A stretch of 64,000 nucleotides of DNA from Thermoanaerobacter wiegelii Rt8.B1 (GCF_000147695.2 NC_015958.1:350501-414500); one strand, 5' to 3'. Counted from the stretch's first letter, positions 10,083-18,385 are shown. Numbers and translations: made by a program. The notes: generated by a model from the letters alone, not told the origin.

Positions 10083-10403
10083 ATGATAATTGCTTTTGCA
10101 TCAAAGAATCATCTTGGTTTAAATAGCGATATAGGAAATAACATTGCTTTATCAGAATATTTTACTGTTGCAGAAATTGAAAATGGCAAACTTAAAAAGG
10201 TTAAGAATATAGAAAACCCTTTTTTTAAAGAACAGGAAATAAATGCACAAAATTTTGTCGATTTTATCAAAAATACCAATGCACAAAAAATCGTAATTTC
10301 AGTTGTAGATAATGCTGACATAGAAAATGAGCTTTTATTAAATGATATAGAAGTTATAAAGAATGTAAATGGAAGGATAGCTGATATGTTGAAAGAGCTT
10401 TAA
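10083..10403 (+). CDS. Small NifX/NifB-like (Fe-Mo cofactor biosynthesis fold) protein
   Basis: This 106-residue protein fits the dinitrogenase iron-molybdenum cofactor biosynthesis family: an MIIAFASKNHLGLNSDIGN start, a middle IENGKLKKVKNIENPF and a C-terminal half rich in beta-alpha units. Such single-domain proteins in anaerobes bind metal clusters or act as chaperones; few have known roles. No nitrogenase genes are in the window. It has an ideal AGGAGG site and is the first gene of a three-gene unit with a ferredoxin and an HdrA-N-like protein, behind ArsR box 2. A link to metalloid stress is inferred from that box. Confidence 0.7.
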   Translation: MIIAFASKNHLGLNSDIGNNIALSEYFTVAEIENGKLKKVKNIENPFFKEQEINAQNFVDFIKNTNAQKIVISVVDNADIENELLLNDIEVIKNVNGRIADMLKEL

Positions 10404-10426
10404 ACACTGGAGAGGAGGTGAAACAT

Positions 10427-10633
10427 GTGGCAAAAAATTGGTATCCAATAATAGATGAGGATAAATGCATTCAGTGCTACCAATGTGTGAACTTTTGTCC
10501 ACACGACGTTTATACCATCGGTGACGATGGATATCCGGATGTTGTAAATCCAGACAACTGCGTGGAATTTTGCCGTGGATGTTCAAAAGTTTGTGATAAT
10601 GAAGCTATAACATATTTTGGAGATAGGAGGTAA
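10427..10633 (+). CDS. Small 4Fe-4S ferredoxin-like protein
   Basis: This protein of about 68 residues has two cysteine groups: CIQCYQCVNFCP, a standard CxxCxxCxxxC cluster motif, and CVEFCRGCSKVC, a second, spaced variant. It should carry two iron-sulfur clusters and move electrons in the cytoplasm. The GTG at 10427 is best placed behind GAGGAGG; a GTG at 10418 would overlap the site. The gene lies 23 bases after the NifX-like gene and 5 bases before the HdrA-like gene, so the three are surely cotranscribed. Confidence 0.85.
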   Translation: MAKNWYPIIDEDKCIQCYQCVNFCPHDVYTIGDDGYPDVVNPDNCVEFCRGCSKVCDNEAITYFGDRR

Positions 10634-10638
10634 TTTTT

Positions 10639-11010
10639 ATGAGCAAAAAAGGATTGCTTTTATGCGTATGCCAAGGTACTTGCCCATCATTTCAAGAAAT
10701 GGACACATTTGAAGTTTTAAACACTTTAAGAAGAGAGGGTATTTTTGAATGGGTAGGATTACATCCTCAACTTTGTGCAGATGATGGAGATAGGTATTTA
10801 AGGGAACTATTAAGAGGGGCACAAATAGATGAACTTTATGTCGCTGCTTGTGACCCTACAATGCAAAAGAAAATGTACAGAGATGCTTTTGACGATGTAG
10901 GCTTTCCTAGAGATAAGCACATTGGAATTGAAATAAGAAACATGAATACAGAGCAGGTTATAGATGAAATCAAAAAGGCTGTTTCTCAAAGAGAAGAATC
11001 TCAAAAATAA
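10639..11010 (+). CDS. Stand-alone HdrA N-terminal-like protein
   Basis: This 123-residue protein resembles only the N-terminal region of heterodisulfide reductase subunit A: LLCVCQGTCPS at the start, HPQLCADDGDRYL in the middle and YVAACDPTMQKKMYRDAF, matching the AACSPxxHExTFR motif of HdrA. The FAD domain and ferredoxin modules of HdrA are absent. Its cysteines could hold a cluster or take part in disulfide chemistry with the ferredoxin encoded upstream. The ATG follows TAGGAGG. It is the last gene of the unit, closed by a strong terminator. The specific reaction is unknown. Confidence 0.65.
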   Translation: MSKKGLLLCVCQGTCPSFQEMDTFEVLNTLRREGIFEWVGLHPQLCADDGDRYLRELLRGAQIDELYVAACDPTMQKKMYRDAFDDVGFPRDKHIGIEIRNMNTEQVIDEIKKAVSQREESQK

Positions 11011-11030
11011 ATTACTTTAACAAAAGGTGA

Positions 11031-11095
11031 AACTTCGATTACTGCTAAAACTAATAAATATTTAGCAGTAATCGAAGTTATACTTTTATAGTATT
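11031..11095 (+). terminator. Intrinsic terminator with long perfect stem
   Basis: A 19-bp stem (11031-11049 with 11061-11079, starting AACTTCGATTACTGC) encloses an 11-base loop and is followed by ATACTTTTATAG. It ends the NifX/ferredoxin/HdrA-like unit. Confidence 0.85.
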
Positions 11096-11234
11096 ACCAA
11101 TATTAAATTGTTTTATTATTGCTATTTTTTGAAAAAGAGAGAAACAATTAAGGAAGTCTTACAAAGATATGAATAAGAATGCTGTTTAAAAAGAAAAATA
11201 GAGGGTTAGTTAAAAGAGAGTTTAATATTATTTA
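11096..11234. other. Spacer before TDT promoter
   Basis: This short AT-rich stretch between the terminator and the next promoter has no supported gene and no clear structure. Confidence 0.4.
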
Positions 11235-11282
11235 TTGACATATGTTAATTATGTTGATATAATATATTCGTTAATTCGAATA
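11235..11282 (+). promoter_or_regulatory. TDT permease promoter with ArsR box 3
   Basis: TTGACA (11235-11240), a 17-base spacer and TATAAT (11258-11263) form a consensus sigma-A promoter. ArsR box TATTCGT-TAAT-TCGAATA (11265-11282) begins two bases after the -10, covering the transcription start. A strong promoter under a close operator suggests tight repression with high induced output. Confidence 0.9.
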
Positions 11283-11302
11283 TATTAATGGAGGAGCGAC
11301 CA

Positions 11303-12397
11303 ATGGAACACAGAATATGCTTTAACTGCATTATAAGGCACTTTTCACCGGCATGGTATGCATCCGTTATGGGTACTGGTGGATTTGCTAATGTTCTTTA
11401 TTTGTTAAGTGCAAGAATGCCTTTTTTAAAACCAGCAGCCGTAGCACTTTTCTTTTTAAATATATTTTTGTTTTTTATATTTATAATTCCATGGGTAGGA
11501 AGATGGTTTTTACATTTTGATAAATTAATAGAGGATTTAAAGCATCCAGTTATGTCTAACTTTTTTGTTACTATGCCCGTGGGAGGTTTAATTCTTGGGA
11601 CAAACTTTTTTATAATAGGTAAAGAATTTTTTAGCATGGCTTTTATTGTTATCTTAGGTACTATTTTGTGGATATATGGTGTTGCTCTTGCCTTAATTTT
11701 TGGAGTTTTTGTAACATACAATATGATGATAACAGAAAATATAGGACCTGAACTTACAAATTATTCATGGTATATCACTCCTGTTGCAAGTATTGTAGTG
11801 CCCTTGTTAGGAAATCTCCTTGTTAAAGTTTACGCAACAAAAAATGTTGAATTAGCAAAATTAATAAATATTACCGATGTAGCATTTTATGGAATTGGAT
11901 TAATGCTTTTTGTCATACTAAGCAGTATTATTTTAGGAAGATTTATAAGTCATAAAATGCCGCATGCTATAGCAGTACCAACTTTTTGGATTATACTTGG
12001 TCCTATTGGAGTAGGGACTGTAAGTTTGATGGGTATTGCCGATACATCAAAAATGATGGGACTTATTTCAATAGTTGATGGTATAAAAATGATTTCACTT
12101 ATTTTCTGGGGCTTTGGACTTTGGGCATTTGTGCTTACTGTTATAATAACAATTAAATACCTTATGGAAGGCGGAATACCTTTTTCGCTTTCATGGTGGG
12201 CGTTTATATTTCCACTGTCAGCATATACTTTGTCAGCTTATAATGTATTTATGTATACAAAAATCCAGCTTATATACTGGTATACAGTATTATTAGCAAT
12301 TTTACTTGCTATATTGTGGATAAGTACTTTTATAAAGTCTTTGATTGGAACGCTTAATGGGACACTATTGTTTCCTTCAGAAAGTAATAAGAAATAG
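11303..12397 (+). CDS. TDT-family (TehA/SLAC1/Ssu1-like) membrane permease
   Basis: This protein of about 364 residues has ten predicted membrane helices and belongs to the tellurite-resistance/dicarboxylate transporter family. That family contains TehA, plant SLAC1 anion channels and the yeast sulfite exporter Ssu1. The N-terminus has the typical FSPAWYASVMGTGGFAN; later come FFVTMPVGGLILG and PHAIAVPTFWIILGPIGVG, conserved in the fold. The ATG at 11303 lies behind GGAGG; an ATG at 11288 is in frame but has no site. Its ArsR box makes a metalloid or chalcogen oxyanion a sensible candidate substrate, but that is inference. Confidence 0.85.
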   Translation: MEHRICFNCIIRHFSPAWYASVMGTGGFANVLYLLSARMPFLKPAAVALFFLNIFLFFIFIIPWVGRWFLHFDKLIEDLKHPVMSNFFVTMPVGGLILGTNFFIIGKEFFSMAFIVILGTILWIYGVALALIFGVFVTYNMMITENIGPELTNYSWYITPVASIVVPLLGNLLVKVYATKNVELAKLINITDVAFYGIGLMLFVILSSIILGRFISHKMPHAIAVPTFWIILGPIGVGTVSLMGIADTSKMMGLISIVDGIKMISLIFWGFGLWAFVLTVIITIKYLMEGGIPFSLSWWAFIFPLSAYTLSAYNVFMYTKIQLIYWYTVLLAILLAILWISTFIKSLIGTLNGTLLFPSESNKK

Positions 12398-12400
12398 TCT

Positions 12401-12436
12401 AAATATTTTGGCCAGTAGGCCAAAATATTTTAGCTA
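12401..12436 (+). terminator. Hairpin after TDT permease gene
   Basis: The stem AAATATTTTGGCC pairs with GGCCAAAATATTT around a four-base loop. The T run is short, so read-through into the ACR3 gene is possible. Confidence 0.7.
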
Positions 12437-12439
12437 AAA

Positions 12440-12457
12440 TATTCGATAAATCGAATG
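12440..12457. promoter_or_regulatory. ArsR box 4
   Basis: TATTCGA-TAAA-TCGAATG is the fourth copy of the palindrome, 38 bases before the ACR3-like start. Only the last base departs from symmetry. No clear -35/-10 pair was found here, so this unit may depend on read-through or a weak promoter. Confidence 0.8.
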
Positions 12458-12495
12458 TTTGAAAGTTCTTTTTAAACCAAAAAGGAGTGTAAGAA

Positions 12496-13491
12496 ATGGG
12501 TAATCTTAAAAAATTGCAAAGCCATCTTAATAATTGGATGCTCATCTATACGTTGATATTGATGGTCGTTGGTGTTTTGATAGGCTATGATCATACTGCT
12601 ACTTCATGGGTAAAAGCAAATCAACAGTTTTTGACTCTTTTAAATACTGTTGCAGTTTTCTTTATCATCTATCCTATGATGGTAAATGTTAAACTTGAAT
12701 TGCTTTTAAAGTCAATTAAAAATTGGAAAGCATTGCTACTGAGTTTGATATATAACTTTGTTTGGGCACCGATTTTTGGATATTTTATTGCAACATATAT
12801 GATAAAAGATCCTACTTTGTCAATTGGATTTTTGCTGGTTATGGTGGTTCCTTGTTCAAGTATGAGTATTACTTATACAGGCCTTTCTGAAGGAGATGTT
12901 GAATTAAGCACTATGATTGTAGCTTTAAGTTTTATTGCTGCAATTTTTGCAGTTCCATTTTGGATGAGAATTTTTGCGTCTCATACGAATGTTCCTGTAC
13001 CGACAGGCCAACTGCTTATGTCTATATTAGAAGTTCTTATTTTGCCAATGATGTTAGGCTATTTAACAAGGACTTTGTTGGTGAAAGCTTTTGGAGAAGA
13101 GAAATTTAAAAATATACAACCAATTTTTCCATCTATATTTATAATTTCAATGTACATTTTAATTTTCTTAATATTTTTTAGTAAAGCCGGTATGATTGTT
13201 GATAAAATAGGGTTAATATTATTTTTGCTTATTCCAAATGCTATTTTTATAGCAATTACTCTTTTAGTTGTTACATGGCTCAATAAAGTATTCCATTTTT
13301 CATACAAGCAGCATATGGCCATTGTTTTCGCCAGTACTGGCAAAAACAATGGAACGGCTGTTGCTTTAGCTACCGCTGCTTTTTCCCCTATGGTTGCTAT
13401 ACCAGCAGCTACCATGCCTATATTTCAAATTATTCTGTTGATTTTATACTTAAAAGCAGCTCCATGGATAAAAAAGTATTATGATGAATAG
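12496..13491 (+). CDS. ACR3-type arsenite/BASS-superfamily permease
   Basis: This 331-residue protein has about ten membrane helices. It matches the ACR3 arsenite efflux family in the bile acid/sodium symporter superfamily. MVVPCSSMSITYTGLSEGD matches the ACR3 TM4 region that holds the essential cysteine, and FASTGKNNGTAVALA corresponds to the crossover TM9 motif. That motif differs from canonical ACR3 (TAASNNFELA), so the substrate may not be arsenite itself. The ATG follows AAAGGAG. ArsR box 4 precedes it. No ArsC reductase or ArsA ATPase lies nearby. Confidence 0.8.
   Translation: MGNLKKLQSHLNNWMLIYTLILMVVGVLIGYDHTATSWVKANQQFLTLLNTVAVFFIIYPMMVNVKLELLLKSIKNWKALLLSLIYNFVWAPIFGYFIATYMIKDPTLSIGFLLVMVVPCSSMSITYTGLSEGDVELSTMIVALSFIAAIFAVPFWMRIFASHTNVPVPTGQLLMSILEVLILPMMLGYLTRTLLVKAFGEEKFKNIQPIFPSIFIISMYILIFLIFFSKAGMIVDKIGLILFLLIPNAIFIAITLLVVTWLNKVFHFSYKQHMAIVFASTGKNNGTAVALATAAFSPMVAIPAATMPIFQIILLILYLKAAPWIKKYYDE
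13319..13352. repeat. 34-bp near-perfect palindrome inside ACR3 gene
   Basis: Each 17-base half matches the other with a single mismatch (CCATTGTTTTCGCCAGT for the left half). It codes for the TM9 crossover motif and may be a codon-level accident or a structured mRNA site. Confidence 0.85.
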
Positions 13492-14532
13492 TTGTGTTTT
13501 TAAAGAGAGGCGAAATTATCATAGTGTAAAATTATCGTAGGATTTTTTGTGTGAAAAAAACAAGAGACAACCCCTGTGATAAAATAGAACTTGGAAACAA
13601 AACATCACAGAAAGGGGTGTCTCTTGTGAACAAACATATCTTTGAGGATATTATACTACAAAATGCTCTAAATTTCACTAGAGAAGTGATAGAAATTTTT
13701 AGCGATTTATTAAACGAAGGAATGGATATTACAAGACTTGTAGCAAGAATAAAGGGAATCACGGACAAACTAGGTAGTGAAGTAATAGAAGCAATTATTG
13801 AAGAGTTAGATAGGATAATAAAAGAAGACAAGAGAAGGAAAGAAAAATGGATAGTAGAAAGAAAAGATAAAAAGAGGTTAACGACAATTCTTGGAGATAT
13901 TGAATATGAGATGACATATTACAAATCTAGGCAGGATGGGAGATATACATATTTGGTGGATGATGCATTAGAGATAGGGCGGCACGATAGGATAGAAAAG
14001 GGAGTAAAGATAAAGTTAGTAGAAAACGCGATAGAAGAATCATATGAAAGAAGTAGTAAAAAAGCATGTCCAGAGGAGCTAAGTAAACAGACGGTATTAA
14101 ACGCAATAAGGGAAATAGGGGAAGTAGAAGTAAAGAGAGAAATAAAAGAGAAGAAAGAAGTAAGGGTATTATACATATTATACATAGAGGCAGATGAAGA
14201 CCATGTACCTTTACAAGAGGGTGGAGATGAAACACCTCGATTGGTGTACATACATGAAGGGAGGGAAGAGAGAAACGGAAGAAACGTACTGAAAAATGTG
14301 TATTACAAGGCATACGTAGGAGAGAAAGCTGAAGACATATGGATAGATGTAGCAAATTACATAGAAGAAAATTACAAGGAAGAGAAGATAGAGAAGATAT
14401 ACATAGCAGGAGATGGGGCACCGTGGATAAAAGAGGGATTAGTGTGAAAGAGAAATAGTGAAAATTGGGCACGCCAAAAAGGGCACCAAATAAAGCCGCC
14501 CAGAATCCAGATAATGGTAATATATAATGATG

Positions 14533-15699
14533 TTAAGTAATTTTTGGAGGGATAATAGTACAACCTTCTTTTTCTAAAAGTTTAATAGCTTTCTTAATAT
14601 ATTGTTGCTTATGCTTTTGATAAAGTTTTTCTGGCATGTTAATGTAATCGGCGTCAGAAGGATTAAAAGGTTCCCTTTTCAAAAGCATATGATAGAGACA
14701 AGTAAGGATCATACGAGCAATAGCAACAATTGCCCGTTTATGACCGCGACGCTTTTTAATACGTTCATATTTAAGCCTAAAATAAGGATTCTTTTTATCC
14801 CTAATTGCTGCATTGGCACACTGTATTAAGAGAGGTTTTAAATAAACACCTGCTCTTGAGACATGGACAGCCGATTTCAGCGATGATATAAGTTGCCGAT
14901 TTTTCGGTTATGCCAGGGAGAGTAACAGCGATATCAATCAAGTCTTGATAAGGTTTGGCTAATTGAGAAATGGCTTTATCTAAATCAGAAACACATTGAT
15001 TGATAAAATCATAGTGTTTTCTGCAAACCTTCATCTTGATTGATTGATCATCCCTCAATTCGTATCCAATAATCGACTGAATTACGTCGTCAGCCTTTTT
15101 ATAAAGCCTTTTGTGTAGAAGTGACTTGCAGTATTCAGGGTCAAAAGTATCGCAAGTTAAGATATATCAATGATAGAAGAAGCAGATTTACCGAAAGAAT
15201 CAGTGACGACGGAGGCTAAAGCGATGTTGGATACGGTGAGGGCATTTTGAAGCCTGTTTTTTTCACTAGAGCGATGACCAATAAGTTTAAAACGATAGCG
15301 AACAAGTTCACGTAACATGCGGATATCCTTAGAAGGAATAAAACTAGAAGGGACAATATCGAATTTAAACAAATCGGCAATCCAAGTAGCATCTTTATCA
15401 TCGGTTTTTTGCCCTTTAATGGCACGGAGATACTTAGGATTAGCAATAACAACATGGCAGGATTTTTCAAGGACATTAAAGATTGGGATCCAATACTTAC
15501 CGGTGGATTCCATGCAGACTTCGAAACAATTGTAACTGAGAAGCCAATCCCTTAACTTAATAAGGTCAGAGTTAAAGGTAGAAAAGCGTCTTTTAACATA
15601 AGTAGTAACATTGTTAGAATCAGTAATAGCAATAGCAGCAACTAGGAATTTTTTGTGGACATCTATGCCACAGCAGATAGGGTGAACAATTTTTAACAT
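14533..15699 (-). pseudogene. IS110-family transposase, frameshifted
   Basis: The N-terminal RuvC-like DEDD domain is intact: CGIDVHKK, CMESTGKYW and DDKDATWIADLF. The frame breaks near 15157, where the next frame continues with TFDPEYCKSLLHKRLYKKAD, and again near 14890. About 30 residues are lost there, the region that normally holds the C-terminal Tnp domain's conserved serine. The last part reads to IIPPKIT and stops at 14533. The ATG at 15699 follows GGAGG. With both lesions this copy cannot make an active enzyme. Confidence 0.85.
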
Positions 15700-16007
15700 A
15701 AATAACCCTCCAAAAGAGAAAAAATTAAAATATATAGACATTGACTGAATATCCAGCACAAAAACACTAAGGAATTGCTTATACAATGATTAGTGTACGT
15801 GATCAGAGTCACACTTATTTGTGCTTGAGAAGATATTCTGCACATGTTAAAATGCGGACTTGAGTCCAATGAGTGGGAGAAATAATTCCACTCCCTCCTC
15901 CGTGCTTTGTAGTATATCTATATATTTTAAATAATTATATCAGAAAATATCGCTTAGAAGCATACTTTCATTACAATTTGTGCTTGAGCAAAGCGAAAGG
16001 ATGTTGG
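15700..16007 (-). ncRNA. Candidate IS110 bridge-RNA leader
   Basis: This non-coding segment lies between the element end and the transposase start. On the minus strand it has a TGATATAAT that can serve as a -10, followed by short stem-forming segments. Its place and length match the left-end leader from which IS110-group bridge RNAs are transcribed. The RNA fold and target-binding loops were not computed. Confidence 0.4.
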
Positions 16008-16684
16008 TTAGAATGGATAGTAAAATCAAGGTTTGTGTTAGACAGATATCATTTAAACAAATACGTATTAAAAGCTACATCGAAAGAGCCAAAGTATAGG
16101 GATAAGATATGGAGAGCAATAAATGAAGGAGATAAAGAGGGAGTGAAGAATATATTTGATGAACTAATAAAGAGAGTGGAGGAGGAAGAGAAAGAGAAGA
16201 TAAAAGAAGTAAAGAGATACATACTAAACAAATGGGAAGGGATAGTGATATACAGTAAAGACAAAGATGTAATAGGGTGCAGTGCAGAAGGGCATATAAG
16301 TCATGTATTTTCTTCTAGATTAAGTAGGAATCCATTAGGATGGAGTAGAGAAGGATTAAAGTTAATGGCGAAATTAAGAGTATTCAGCAAGAATGGAGGA
16401 GATTTGAGAGAAATAGAATGGGGTAAGAAAGAGAATATAAATGAAGGGAGCTACAAATTAACGAAGAAGCAAATAAAAGAGGCGGTAAGGAGAGTTAAAA
16501 CGTCTACAAATGAAAAAATAAACAATATTACGGTTTTGAATATAGGGAAAGTAACGCCAATATATAGGGTTTTAAGAGCATTAAAATATGCACAAGTTAT
16601 ATAAAAAGCATGATAAGTTGAAGGCTGAAATTAACTAAGTTTCAGGGGTTGTCTTAAAAAAATCCTACAGTATCTTGACACTAT

Positions 16685-17684
16685 CAAAGACGAAAAAGTA
16701 AAATTATTGTTTGACAAGCTTATTATAGCGACTGGTTCTGAAACAGTGAAGCCTCCTATTCTAGGGATTGATTTACAGGGTGTTATTTTTAGTGAAGATA
16801 TATTTAAATTAGAAGCTAAGCCTGCCTCTATTGTTATTATAGGTGGAGGATATATAGGGGTTGAGATAGCTTCTATGTTTGCAAGGGTAGATACAAAGGT
16901 AACTATTATTGAAGCGTTACCAAGGATTCTTACAAGTGAAGATGTCTCAATAAGCAAGGCGGTTACAGAGGAACTAAAAAATGATAATGTTAACATATAT
17001 ACGGATGCAAAAGTTTCAGCTATAGAAAAAGAAGGAGAAATATTAAAAGTAAATTATATACAAAATGGTGAAAATAAAACTGTTCAGGCTGAAAAAATTC
17101 TTATTGCTGTTGGAAGAAGACCACGTACAAAAGAATTAAATCTTGATGAGCTAAATATTAAGTTAGGAAATCATGGAGGAATTCCAGTAAATGAGTATAT
17201 GCAAACGGAAAATATAAATGTATATGCAACCGGGGATGTAAACGGAAGAATAATGCTTGCACATGCAGCGACGAGAGAATCTATTATTGCAGCAAAAGCG
17301 ATACTGGGAGAAAAAGTACCTATGACATATAATGCAATTCCCCATGCAATATTTTCTGAACCGGAAGCTGCAAGTGTTGGTATAGATTCAACAAAGGCCC
17401 AAGAGCTTGGTTATAAAATTGTACGATATTCTTATGAGGAAGATGCCAGGGCTCTTATTGTAGGTGATAAAAAAGGATTTGTCCAAATAATTGCCGACCC
17501 CAAAACACATAAATTATATGGTATGCAGATAGTTGGCAAAGGGGCCGGTGAATTGATTGCAGAAGCAACGCAGGTTATCAGAATGAACGGAAGAATTGAG
17601 GATATTATGGCAATTATACACACACATCCAACTTTGAGTGAGGTAATAGCGGAAGCAGTAGAAAAAGCGTTAAATAGCTTTTAA
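16685..17684 (+). pseudogene. Flavoprotein disulfide reductase (dihydrolipoamide dehydrogenase-like), headless
   Basis: The frame is open from the IS end and reads KLLFDKLIIATGSE, the NAD(P)-binding IIGGGYIGVEIA, VATGDVNG and the dimerisation domain with HTHPTLSE at the end, about 330 residues. Family members have about 450 to 460; the missing first 110 or so contain the FAD-binding GxGxxG and the redox CxxxxC pair. The ISLre2 end at 16684 replaces them. No start with a ribosome site exists upstream, so it cannot work as a reductase. It may have belonged to the metalloid block upstream. Confidence 0.85.
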
Positions 17685-17779
17685 GAGTTTTCCAGTATAA
17701 CACTGTTTTTATAAACTGTGTTGTAAAACAAATTAAAATTAGCACAGAAAGTTAAAGGATATAAAAAAGAGGGGATTAT

Positions 17780-18319
17780 ATGAATATTTTATATATTTCT
17801 GGGAGTCCAAGAAAAAAGAGTAACACTGATATTCTTTTAAAATTAACTATGTCAATTACGGGAGGCGAATTTATAAAGCTTATAGATTATAATATAAAGC
17901 CTTGCATGGCTTGTTGGGCTTGTCAAAAAGACGAAGAATGCCCTGTAGAAGATGACATGACAAAAAAACTTATACCGCTCCTTTTAAAAAGTGATGGAAT
18001 TGTGATAGGGAGTCCAGTTTTCTTTAACAATATTTCTGCTCAACTAAAGGCTTTTATAGATAGAACATGGTGCATAAAAGGACAGTTGCGAAACAAAATT
18101 GGCGGTGCTATTGTGGTGGGTAGAAAATATGGAGAAGAAAGTGCTATAACGGCTATAAATGCTTTTTTACTTAAGCACGATATGATTCCCGCAAACAGAG
18201 GCGTTTGTGGCATTGCTTATAAAGAAAGAGAAATTTTAAATGATACGGAAGCAATAGAAGCAACAAAAAGATTGGGAATGCGGATATTAGAGCTTGGAGA
18301 AATATTAGGAATTAAATAG
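17780..18319 (+). CDS. NADPH-dependent FMN reductase-like iron-sulfur flavoprotein
   Basis: This 179-residue flavodoxin-fold protein has the phosphate-binding loop ISGSPRKKSNTD at the N-terminus. The Cys-rich CMACWACQKDEECPVEDDM segment is typical of iron-sulfur flavoproteins, and GSPVFFNNISAQLKAFIDR completes the FMN site. It probably binds FMN and perhaps one 4Fe-4S cluster and passes electrons in anaerobic metabolism or detoxification. The ATG follows GAGGGGA. It sits alone between the headless flavoprotein and the TetR gene. Partner proteins cannot be deduced. Confidence 0.85.
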   Translation: MNILYISGSPRKKSNTDILLKLTMSITGGEFIKLIDYNIKPCMACWACQKDEECPVEDDMTKKLIPLLLKSDGIVIGSPVFFNNISAQLKAFIDRTWCIKGQLRNKIGGAIVVGRKYGEESAITAINAFLLKHDMIPANRGVCGIAYKEREILNDTEAIEATKRLGMRILELGEILGIK

Positions 18320-18351
18320 CAAGGTATATTTTGTTTTGCTTTTAAATATGT

Positions 18352-18385
18352 TATAATATGTATGCAAGCAATTACTTGCATACAT
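18352..18385. promoter_or_regulatory. -10 element and TetR operator palindrome
   Basis: TATAAT (18352-18357) is followed directly by a perfect palindrome: ATGTATGCAAG (18358-18368), a six-base centre and CTTGCATACAT (18375-18385). It sits 16 bases before the tetR start, so autoregulation is very likely. Confidence 0.8.

Larger units (their letters stand above)
14442..16007 (-). mobile_element. IS110-group element nested in ISLre2
   Basis: This is about 1.57 kb, bounded by the two halves of the ISLre2 transposase codon. There are no terminal inverted repeats and no evident duplication, as expected for IS110. The transposase reads on the minus strand, with a long non-coding leader of about 310 bases upstream and about 90 bases downstream. 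That is the IS110-group layout in which a bridge RNA is made from the leader side. Confidence 0.85.
13626..16604 (+). pseudogene. ISLre2 transposase, split by IS110-type insertion
   Basis: The first part (13626-14441) reads from the GTG behind AAAGGGG through [10 protein letters not shown] to [12 protein letters not shown]. After the insertion the gene resumes at 16008 with [18 protein letters not shown] and ends normally at 16604. Joined at the shared leucine codon, the two parts give a continuous protein of about 470 residues, the usual family length. The insertion therefore inactivated an otherwise intact gene and is younger than the ISLre2 copy. The right part contains the C-terminal DDE-fold region. 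Confidence 0.9.
13521..16684 (+). mobile_element. ISLre2-family element interrupted by an IS110-type element
   Basis: The left end ATAGTGTAAAATTATCGTAG at 13521 and the right end (GTAGGATTTTT in inverse form, ending GACACTAT at 16684) are imperfect inverted repeats. The flanks (GAAATTATC left, CAAAGACGA right) are not a target duplication, so the present surroundings arose by rearrangement or deletion. Inside, an inverted repeat flanks the transposase leader (13559-13582 with 13606-13629) and covers its ribosome site. Confidence 0.9.

Noticed and set aside
13927-14472. Long minus-strand open frame (181 codons) opposite the ISLre2 transposase
   Set aside because: It is a shadow of the purine-rich coding strand; low-complexity Leu/Ser/Pro protein with no ribosome site.
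13512-16693. 9-bp target duplication of ISLre2 copy 2
   Set aside because: The sequences on the two sides do not match at any offset tried.
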